The position numbers and the translations under genes are program-made. A stretch of 23,002 nt of DNA from Porphyra umbilicalis (taxonomy: Eukaryota; Rhodophyta; Bangiophyceae; Bangiales; Bangiaceae). Numbering within the stretch: the stretch's first letter is position 1; every line of letters begins with the position of its first letter. The notes under the pieces were generated by a model that was given only the letters and a program-made list of their open reading frames with translations, ran no database searches and was not told the origin of the DNA. The DNA lies in the NCBI GenBank assembly GCA_002049455.2, contig KV919322.1:1-23002 (forward strand), given 5' to 3'. Below are positions 9,138-16,171 of this stretch, in pieces.

Positions 9138-9174
9138 CGAGGCACGGCCGTGGGGCCCCCCCCGCCGTGCCGCC
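9101..9174. repeat. Tandem pair of GC-rich hairpin units
   Basis: Two near-identical units (9101-9132 and 9141-9174) are separated by eight bases. They differ only in the length of a C run. Each begins GGCACGGC and ends with its inverse GCCGTGCC before a short tail, so each can fold into a hairpin. The pair marks the switch from the lower-GC block to GC-rich DNA. Confidence 0.75.
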
Positions 9175-9574
9175 GGCGGCGGGCGTCGCGGCGGTCATCG
9201 GGCCGTTGTTAGCACAGGGGCGGCGGCGGGACACCCCGCAGACCCCCCGCAACGCCGCCACCGCTGCCGCCACCGCCGCCACCGCCGCCGCGGCAGACAC
9301 CCCCCCGCCACCACCGGCGAGCGGCGCACCCGCCGCCTCCCCACCGCACCCGCTCCGCCATTGGCACCCGCCGCTGCCGCCGCTGCGGCCGCCCCCGCCG
9401 CCGCCGCCGCCGTCCCCATCGTCCCGCGCCCCCCCTCCACCCACGCCCACGACCAGTCACCCACCCCCGGCAACGGCACCCGCCACGAGCACGGCACACG
9501 CGGCCCGGCGGCACACGCGGCGGGGGGTACTTCCCCCCCCCGCCCCCCCCCCTCCCCCCTCCCGCCCCCCGCGT
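9175..9574. other. GC-rich low-complexity stretch downstream of the C1q-like gene
   Basis: This is composed largely of GCC/CCG-type repeats and C runs. Frames are open on both strands, but the A/T positional bias changes phase several times, so no reading frame is supported over any length. Part of it should be 3' untranslated sequence of the minus-strand gene ending at 9575. Confidence 0.4.
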
Positions 9575-10037
9575 CTACACGCGCGCACGGAGCTGCCGCG
9601 CGAGGGCGGCAACGCCGCGGCTCGACACGCCCTCCTCCTCCCCCGACGGCTCCGACTCAAACGCCTCGTCCCACGAGTCGTCCTCCTGCTCGCCACCGTC
9701 GCCGTTGACTGGGGGCGGAGGCGGGGGCGGGAGGGCGCCGCCCCGCGCCGTCGTGCCCCGCTGCCCGCCAGACGCTGCCGACGCGGCGGCTGGCGGCGGC
9801 GGTGCCTCGCCGCCGCTGCTGCTGCTACCGCCGCCGCCGCCGCCGCCGCCGCCGACGGTGTAGATGCCGCCGCCGCCCCCGCCGCCGCCCCCACCGCCGC
9901 CCCCGTCGTCGGGCGACGGGGCGGCAGCCGCGGCGCTCCGCCGGCGCGCCCGCTTGTGCCGGCCGCCCCCCCCCCCGCCGACCGCCGCGTCGGCAGCCGC
10001 CGCCGTCGCCGCCGCCGCGTCGACCGGCGGCGGAGGC

Positions 10038-10104
<67 letters not shown>

Positions 10105-10697
10105 CGACGCGCGGGCGTTTGACGCGGGCGCCGCCCCCCCCCCCCCCCCCCCCTCCCCCTTCCCCTCGACGCGCACGCGCTTGCGTTGGATGAGCTCCAC
10201 CGCCCACCGGAGCGCGTCTGGCGCCCCCCCCCGGCGCATGACCGACAGCGTGGCGCCGGCCCGGAGGTGGAGGACCTCCCCCCAGCTGACGGGCCCGACG
10301 TCGTGGGCGGTGAGGCCGTCGCGGCTGTCGACGTGGACGTACAAGTCGACGGTGGACCGGCGGTACAGGGGGGGGGCGAGGCACGCCGAGCGCAGGGGGA
10401 TGATGCCGACCGTGACGGCGTAGAGGCCCGACGTTGGCGCCGTGTAGACGCCGTCGGAAAAGCACGGGTGGGGGGGTGGGGGCGAGGGGGGTGGGGCGAC
10501 AGGGGTGTAGGCGAGCGCGCCGATGCCGTCGTTGCTGCCGCTGCCGTCGGGGCTGCCGCCGCCCTCGTCGGGGGGGGGGGGTGCTCCGATGACCACGTCG
10601 TGATGCGCCGGCCAGTGGGCGGGAGGTCGGCGGTGGCATCGGCCAGGTCGCCCCGATGAAAGGCGTGGAATGGTGGGGGGCGCTTGTCCAACGCCAT
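9575..10697 (-). CDS. C1q/TNF-like jelly-roll protein with poly-Gly acidic tail; frame broken at two homopolymers
   Basis: The protein is visible in three consecutive minus-strand frames. It starts MALDKRPPPFHAFHRGDLAD (ATG 10697), changes frame at a 12-G run (10570-10581), continues through a domain of about 130 residues, changes frame again at a 20-C run (10134-10153), and ends SGEEEGVSSRGVAALARQLR with a stop at 9575-9577. The middle domain has the C1q/TNF jelly-roll pattern: FSDGVYTAPTSGLYAVTVGI, then TVDLYVHVDSRDG, then GEVLHLRAGATLSVM and a final hydrophobic strand. After it come VKRPRVD, a poly-Gly run of about 22, a KRARRR basic cluster, and an acidic EQEDDSWDEAFE segment. There is no signal peptide; the basic clusters suggest possible nuclear entry. 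C1q-type domains form trimers and bind ligands; the role here is unknown. Both breaks are consistent with one missing base. The jelly-roll call is by pattern only. Confidence 0.62.
10039..10102. repeat. Long GCC trinucleotide run
   Basis: About 21 consecutive CCG/GCC units encode the poly-glycine run of the C1q-like protein on the minus strand. Runs of this kind vary in length between individuals and are prone to assembly error. Confidence 0.85.
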
Positions 10698-10788
10698 GAT
10701 CACCCGTGGGGCGACGGCTCGTCCACGCACACCGGGACGACGGCGGCTTGTTTGGGGCGCGGACACGAGCACGGCGACGAGAGAGCTC

Positions 10789-10814
10789 GACCAACACAAC
10801 TAGTTGTGTTGGTC
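10789..10814. promoter_or_regulatory. 26-bp perfect palindrome (left half of a doublet)
   Basis: The palindrome has a 13-base arm ending ...ACACAAC|TAG... with its centre at 10801/10802. It shares its last four bases, GGTC, with the palindrome at 10811-10830. A perfect 26-bp palindrome is expected about 0.0003 times in a random sequence of this length. Its position between divergent genes suggests a protein-binding site or an RNA/DNA hairpin; the function is unknown. Confidence 0.8.
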
Positions 10815-10830
10815 CCAGTTAACTGGGACC
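10811..10830. promoter_or_regulatory. 20-bp perfect palindrome (right half of a doublet)
   Basis: GGTCCCAGTTAACTGGGACC is self-complementary across all 20 bases, centred on GTTAAC. It overlaps the 26-bp palindrome on its left by GGTC, so the order of arms is GACC, GGTC, GACC and only one of the two hairpins can form at a time. Confidence 0.8.
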
Positions 10831-11076
10831 TCTTACGCATCAAAAGTTTTGGTCATTCCAATCTCGGCCGCTGGGCCATAAATACACTGCCGACGTGATC
10901 CAATTCAACACTTGTCACCAACTCCAGAGCGTTTCTCCCCCGCCCCGCGTGCGTCATGTGTCGCGTGGCATTTCCAGTCACGACGCTGTCGGCCACCGCG
11001 TCTACGTACCGCGCCTCGTCGCACACGCCGCGCAACGGCCGCGCGGCCGCCCCCCGTGCCCCGCGCGCGCCTCACC

Positions 11077-11609
11077 ATGCGTCAGGGCCCTGACGCGGCC
11101 GCGCCGCCTGACCGCCCTCCCCCCGCCCCCCGCCGCCCCGCGGCCGTCAGCCGCCGCGCGGACCGCACGCGCTGCGGACCGCCCGTGGGCGCCATGCCCC
11201 CCCCGCCCGCCCCCGACCGGCCACGCCGCCGCGCCGCCGCCGCCGCGGTGCAGACCGCCGCCGGCCGCGGCGGCTGGCGGCGCTGGCGGCCGCGTCGCCG
11301 CCCCGCCATGCGCGCCGCGTCGCCGCCGCCCCCGCCGCCGCCGTCGCCGCCGCCGGTCGTCGGCGACGCCCGCCCCGCCGCGGCCGACGGCGCGCGACGC
11401 GGGCAGCCGCACGCCGCCCGCGCCGCGTCGTCCCCGCCCCGGGCGACCATGACGCTCCTCGGGGATCCCGCGCCGCCCGCGTTGCCCCGCAACACCAGCG
11501 CCAGCGGCGGCGGCGGCGGCGGCGTCCCCTCGACCCGCGGCGGGGGGGGCACCGTCGGCCACCCGTCGCCGCCCCTCTCCCCAACGGGCCACGGCGAGGC
11601 GTGGCGGTC

Positions 11610-11640
<31 letters not shown>

Positions 11641-13187
11641 CGCGTCGGGCGCCCGTCGCCCCCGCTGACGGCGGCGGCGGCCGCCGCCGCCGTCCGCGAC
11701 CGGCGGCTCGCCGCCGTCTGCGCCTTGGACGGCGGCGGCGCGGTCGCGGCGGGCGCGGCGCCCGCCGGTGCCGCCCCCCCCCCCGGCAGCGGCGGCGGCG
11801 GCGTCGGCAGCGGCTTTTCCCCCAGCGGCCGCACCGCCACCCTCACGGCCATGGCCGGGGGCATTGCGTCGGCGCTCCGCGCCGCCGCCGACGCCGTCGA
11901 CGCGGCGGCGGCGGCGACCCCCCCCCCCAACGACGGCGGCGCCCCCCCCCGGGACGACGACGCTGCCGCCGCCGCCGCCGCCGCCGCCGCCGTCGCCGCC
12001 GACGCTGCCGCCGCCGCCACGGCCGCGGCCGACGGGGCGGCAACGGCGGCGGCGGCGCGCCTCCGCCGCCTCCTCGTCGGCGGGGACGACCCGCCGCGGT
12101 CGCGGCAGGCGCTCCTCACCGCCGGCGCGGTGCCGCCGCTGGTCGCCCTCGTCGCCGCCCGCGGGGCTGCGTGCACGCCGCTCGCCGCGGCGGGGACGGC
12201 GGCGCTCGGCGCCCTCGCGGCGGGCGACGCGTACGTCGCGCGCTCCCTCGTCGACGCGGGCGCCGTCGCCGCCGTCGTTGGCGTGTGTTGGGCGCTGGCG
12301 GGCGGCGGGGGGGGCGGCGGCGGCGGTGGTGGTGGCGGCGGTGGTGGCGGCGGCGGCAGCGGCGGCAGCAGCGACGCGGCGTCCCCCCGCCGTGCCGCGG
12401 GCGGCGGCGGCGCCGCCGCCGCCGATGGCGTCGGCGGCGGCGGCGCGCCGACGCCCCGCCACGGGGCGGGGCGCTCCCCCCCCCCCTCGAAGCCACCGCC
12501 ACCGCCGCGGCGGCGGCCGTGTCGGCGCTCGCCGCCCTCGCGGCACTCCCCCGCGCGCGCTCCGCCCTGTCCGCCGCCGACGGGGTGGCGGCGATTGCCG
12601 CCGTGGCGGCGGCGGTGCCCGCCGCGCGCGTCGCCGCCGCCGCCGCGGCAGCGTGCGCCAACGCGGCCTACCACCACCCGGGCAACCGCGCGGCGGTCGC
12701 CGCCGGCGGCGCCGCCGCCGTCCTCATCCGCGCCGCGTGGACGTATGGGGGGGGGGGGGGGGCGCGCCCGCGAGTGCGCCCGCCGCGGGACCCGCGTCCC
12801 CGTCGGCGGCGGCGGCGGGTGCGGCGGCGGCGGCGGCGGCGGCGGCGGCTGCCGCTACCGCCGCCGACGTGCTGTGCCCCGTCGCCCTCGCGTTGCGCAA
12901 CGCGGCGCTCGGCGGGGGCGCGCACAAGGCGGCGCTCGCGCGGGCGGGGGCGCTCCCGATGCTCGTCGCCGTCGGCCTCGGTGGGCCCGCGTCGGCCGAC
13001 CCGCGCGTCGTGCGGGAGGTGCTCATGGCGCTGTCCAACTTGGCGGGGGGGCGGGGGGGGTGCCCAACGCGGAAATCCTCGCCGCCATGGCCGTGCGGCC
13101 GCGCGGTGGTGGTGGCGGCGGCGCCGCGCCGCCGCTGCCGGGCGTGGCAGCGGCTTCAGCGGCGGCGGCGGCGCCGGCCGACGGCGC

Positions 13188-13222
<35 letters not shown>

Positions 13223-13655
13223 GTGTGGGGGGCGCCGCGGCGGGGGTCCCCCCCGCCGCGACCGTCCCCTTTCCCCACCTGCTCGTGCGCGTCCTCGCCG
13301 CCCACCCGGCCGACGAGACGGTGCAGCAGCACGGGCTGCTGCTGCTCCGCACCATGGCCCGCCGGTCGGCGGCGGCGGCGGCGGCGGCGGTGGCCGGCGG
13401 CGGCGTCGGCGTCGCGCTCGCGCCGCTCCGCGCGTTTGGGGGGGCGCGCCCCGCGGACGGCGGTGCGGCGGCCCCGTCGGTGGTGGTCGTCCACCGCGCC
13501 GCCCGCGCGTTGCGGCCGCTGGTGGGGGTGCCGGGCGGCGTGGAAGCGGTGCTCGAGGGCGGCGGCGTTGCCGCCCTGCTGGCGGCGTTGCGCGTCGCCG
13601 AGGGGCTGCCGCCAGAGGAGGGGGGGGGGGGGCGCCGGGGGGGGTGGTGGCGTAA
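11077..13655 (+). CDS. Armadillo-repeat-like protein; frame broken at homopolymers
   Basis: The likely start is the ATG at 11077 (CTCACCATGC). A second good ATG is at 11449 (MTLLGDPAPPALPRN). The N-terminal part is disordered Ala/Pro/Gly/Arg. Armadillo-type helical repeats follow: LLTAGAVPPLVALVAARG and RSLVDAGAVAAVVGVCWALA, then after a frame change AACANAAYHHPGNRAAVAAG, then ALRNAALGGGAHKAALARAG and VLMALSNLAGG, and finally ETVQQHGLLLLRTMARRS and GGVEAVLEGGGVAALLAALR. Frame changes occur at an 11-C run (12476-12486), a 16-G run (12747-12762) and G runs at 13045-13060. Each is consistent with one missing base. A fourth change at the G run 13620-13632 would end the protein at 13655; without it the last frame runs to 13809. 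Poly-Gly and poly-Ala loops separate the repeats. Such repeats form a solenoid for protein binding; the partner is unknown. Confidence 0.6.
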
Positions 13656-13822
13656 AACGTGTCGCGTACAAACACAAACGCGTCGGTGGGCAACAGCGAC
13701 CCCGGCGGAGAATGGGCTCGGCTGTGAAGTGGCCGCCGCGTCGAAAGAGACAGCTCGCCAGCCCAGCGCGGCCGGCACCGTACTCTGGTGTGTGGAAGGT
13801 GGTGGGTGATTCACTGGCCGTC

Positions 13823-14143
13823 GGGTCTGCCACCAGACCCAACGCCACGGCCGTGCGCGATCCGTGCGGCCGCAGGGATTTGGACCTGCGGGGATGGCGC
13901 CAGCCTCGAGGCTGGTGGCACCGAGGCCTCGGTGCCGAGGCGCGGCAGGGCAGGAGCGCGGTCGCCATGAATCTGGGCACGGCGGCGAGCTCGGGGAAGA
14001 AACACAATGCAATTCATCGCATCGCCGTGATTGCTGAGCTGATCTGCAGGCGGCTGCCACTCTCGAGAGTGGCCGAGCCTTCACACGAGCGAGGTGCGCG
14101 GCTATTGGCTCAGAGGAGGCAGTCTGGCCTCCGAGTCACTCGG
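13823..14143. promoter_or_regulatory. Cluster of nine perfect inverted repeats
   Basis: The elements are: 13823-13840 (7-bp arms, 4-base loop); 13846-13855 CACGGCCGTG; 13865-13874 TGCGGCCGCA; 13870-13891 (arms CCGCAGG/CCTGCGG, 8-base loop); 13900-13915 CCAGCCTCGAGGCTGG; 13917-13936, a 20-bp perfect palindrome; 14056-14073, an 18-bp perfect palindrome centred on TCGA; 14115-14132 (arms GGAGGC/GCCTCC); 14131-14143 (CCGAGT-C-ACTCGG). The sequences differ from one another, so what is conserved is the shape rather than the motif. They lie between the armadillo-like gene and the decarboxylase start. Confidence 0.75.
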
Positions 14144-14337
14144 CGGCGGTGCAGCGCCGGGGCGACCGCGACTCTGCCCCTGACCGCCGCGGGTGCCAGG
14201 GCACAGATGCACCGGCGCGGGCAATGGCCACTTTGGGATGGCGTCGCTCGCACGCGGGCGGGCCTCGTGCCAAAGTAAGTGGCCGCCGCCATCGCCGCCG
14301 CGACCAGTGCCTCCACCGTTTCCACCTGGGCTCACGT

Positions 14338-14437
14338 CTCCTCTGCCGTCCGCATTCCTCCCCTTTGGCCTCCCCTTCCCTCGTTTGCCCCTCCCACACT
14401 CCTTGCCTCCGACGTCCACCCACCGTACGCATTCACT
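14338..14437 (+). promoter_or_regulatory. Pyrimidine-rich 5' leader of the decarboxylase gene
   Basis: The stretch is dominated by C and T (for example cctccccttccctcg) and ends at CACTATGG, where ATG is the chosen start. Initiator-type pyrimidine tracts are common at eukaryotic transcription starts. No TATA box is visible. Confidence 0.4.
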
Positions 14438-15946
14438 ATGGCGCCTGCGCCGTGCACCACTCCGTCGTCGCGTGCGTCCCCTGACGACGGCGGCATGGCC
14501 ATTAGCACCGTCCTCGGCGCTGCCATTGACGCGGGGGAGGTTGGGGACGACCCCCCCGTGGCCCTCTTTTTCGACCTGACCGCTTTTCGCCGCAACTGTG
14601 AGAAGCTGCGGGCGGCCTTCCCCCCTTCGACCTTGCACGCGTTTGCGGTCAAGGCCAACCCGGTGGTGGCCGTCGTCAAAGCCGCCGCGGAAGCCGGCAT
14701 GGGCGCGGAGGTGGCGTCCATTGGGGAGGCCCACGTGGCGCTGGCGGCAGGCGTGCCTCCGGCCCGGGTCGTGTACGACTCGCCGGCCAAGACCGACGCA
14801 CATATAAAGTGGGTGCTCTCCCGAGGCATCCACGTCAACGTGGACAATGTGGAGGAGCTCCATCGGCTGGCTGCCGTCCGTTCGTCGCTGCTCACTGCGG
14901 GCGAGGCCGTGGACGCGACCGCGGAGCAGCGGGCCGAAGCCGCCGCCGCGGCGGGCACGACGGTGGGCCTGCGGGTCAACCCGCAGCTGGGCACGGCGAG
15001 CATTGCTGCCACCTTTACGGCGTCGGCCACGTCCAAGTTTGGGGAGCCCCTGCGGGAGCGCCGCGCCGCCATCGTCGCGGCCGTGATTGCCCACCCCTTT
15101 GTGCGTTGCCTCCACGTGCACGTCGGCTCGCAAGGTGTGGCGCTTGACGTGCTCGTGTCGGGTGCGGAGGCGGTGGTGGAGCTGGCCGCGGTTATCAACA
15201 AGGAAAGCGGCCACACGCAGGTAGACACCCTCGATATTGGCGGCGGCATGTCGGTGGATTACGATGGGGACAATCCGGCGGGGGGGCCCACGTTTGAGGC
15301 CTACGTTACCGCCCTGCGGTCGCGCGTGCCGTCGGTCTTTGACTACCGGCTTGTCACTGAGTTTGGGCGCGCCCTCGCAGCCGCCGCCGGCTGGGTGGCG
15401 GCGCGCGTGGAGGCCGTCAAGGAGGCGGGCGGACGGAAGATTATCATCTGCCACGCCGGCGCCGACCTGTTCATGCGCGCGGCGTATGCACCCGACAAGT
15501 GGCACCACTGGGTGGAGACGTACGGCCCGGGCGGGGCGTGGAAGGGCGGCTGCGGGTTACCGTCCAAGGGCCACTGCACGTATCGACATCCCCGGCACCA
15601 AACGAAGGGGGAGGCCGACGCTGACGCGGTCACCGTCAGACAAGAGACGAGCAACGGCTTTGAGGCCGACGACGCGGCCGCGGCGGGATTGGTGGCCACC
15701 GACGTGGGCGGGCCGCTGTGCTTTTCGGGGGACATTATCGCGCGTGACCGACTGTTGCCCCCAGCGTCGCGCGGGGATTGGGTGGTTGTGCGCGAGGCGG
15801 GGGCCTATACCATGTCGGCCTATTGCCGACACACCAGCCAGCTCGTACCGGCGGTGTGGGGCTACGAGGAGGAGACGCCGACCAAGCTCAAGCTGTTGAA
15901 GAAACGCGAGACGCCAGAGGACGTGGTGGCGTTTTGGTCGGTTTGA
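14438..15946 (+). CDS. Fold-type III PLP-dependent decarboxylase (ornithine/diaminopimelate decarboxylase superfamily)
   Basis: This is a single-exon gene of 502 residues. The PLP-binding alanine-racemase-type barrel starts with AFAVKANP, whose Lys72 should form the Schiff base. HVHVGSQ (226-232), LDIGGG (265-270, phosphate loop) and TEFGR (307-311, in place of the usual EPGR) follow. The C-terminal beta domain has VGGPLCFSGDIIARDRLLP (Cys428 in the active site of the partner subunit) and GAYTMSAYC (Tyr457). Enzymes of this fold act as dimers on ornithine, arginine or meso-diaminopimelate. The GSQ and SGD motifs lean towards the diaminopimelate branch, but Phe429 replaces its Glu (CESGD). GADLFMRAAYAPDKW recalls the Y4yA-like subgroup of uncharacterised decarboxylases. 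Substrate is therefore not assigned. An insertion of about 45 residues (372-415) precedes the CFSGD motif. ATG 14438 was chosen because upstream in-frame codons lack an ATG and are CT-rich leader. Confidence 0.9.
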   Translation: MAPAPCTTPSSRASPDDGGMAISTVLGAAIDAGEVGDDPPVALFFDLTAFRRNCEKLRAAFPPSTLHAFAVKANPVVAVVKAAAEAGMGAEVASIGEAHVALAAGVPPARVVYDSPAKTDAHIKWVLSRGIHVNVDNVEELHRLAAVRSSLLTAGEAVDATAEQRAEAAAAAGTTVGLRVNPQLGTASIAATFTASATSKFGEPLRERRAAIVAAVIAHPFVRCLHVHVGSQGVALDVLVSGAEAVVELAAVINKESGHTQVDTLDIGGGMSVDYDGDNPAGGPTFEAYVTALRSRVPSVFDYRLVTEFGRALAAAAGWVAARVEAVKEAGGRKIIICHAGADLFMRAAYAPDKWHHWVETYGPGGAWKGGCGLPSKGHCTYRHPRHQTKGEADADAVTVRQETSNGFEADDAAAAGLVATDVGGPLCFSGDIIARDRLLPPASRGDWVVVREAGAYTMSAYCRHTSQLVPAVWGYEEETPTKLKLLKKRETPEDVVAFWSV

Positions 15947-16171
15947 GGCGCTCACTGCGGTCATGGCGGTGGCATTGTAGGCGAGGGATGTCGTGTTCTG
16001 ACTTCTTTTTGGTATTTATTATGGAAAAGAAGAGAGGGGCCGAGCAAACCGGGTGTAGGGGTCGGCCGGGGCGGCCAAAGATGTGGTAGCCGGGCTCGCA
16101 AACGTCAAACAACCAATTTACTCTCAGCAGTCGTGAGCCAGGCACGACGTCCAGGTACCACCGATTCCTTG
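15947..16171. other. Convergent 3' region between decarboxylase and pterin synthase
   Basis: These 225 bp separate two genes that end towards each other. GC content falls quickly after the decarboxylase stop, with a T-rich element (about 16002-16022). It should contain the 3' untranslated ends of both genes. No canonical AATAAA signal is seen. Confidence 0.5.

Larger units (their letters stand above)
10698..11076. promoter_or_regulatory. Divergent promoter region between C1q-like and armadillo-like genes
   Basis: These 379 bp separate two genes transcribed away from each other. GC content falls between about 10790 and 10930. The region holds a double palindrome (10789-10830), a TATA-like CATAAATA at about 10876-10883 and a CCAAT-type element near 10910, both read on the plus strand towards the armadillo-like gene. 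Confidence 0.5.
13656..14437. other. Intergenic region: 3' end of the armadillo gene, inverted-repeat cluster, decarboxylase promoter
   Basis: No gene is recognised here; the long open frames passing through are continuations of low-complexity frames. From 13823 to 14143 it contains at least nine inverted repeats. An imperfect long hairpin follows (14226-14236 pairing with 14270-14284), and then a pyrimidine-rich leader (about 14338-14410) just ahead of the decarboxylase ATG. A GTAAGT string at 14275 resembles a splice donor, but no convincing acceptor lies before the ATG. Confidence 0.55.

Noticed and set aside
9079..10423. Plus-strand Pro/Arg-rich frames of 209 and 437 codons
   Set aside because: They are complements of the C1q-like gene and of CCG repeats, without any domain or consistent codon bias.
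10912..13809. One continuous 965-residue plus-strand protein
   Set aside because: Its middle turns into Arg/Pro runs exactly where armadillo-like sequence moves into other frames, so it is not a single intact protein. It also begins at a non-ATG codon.
14275..14280. GTAAGT as donor of a leader intron for the decarboxylase
   Set aside because: No acceptor with a pyrimidine tract followed by AG is found before the ATG, so an intron is not supported.
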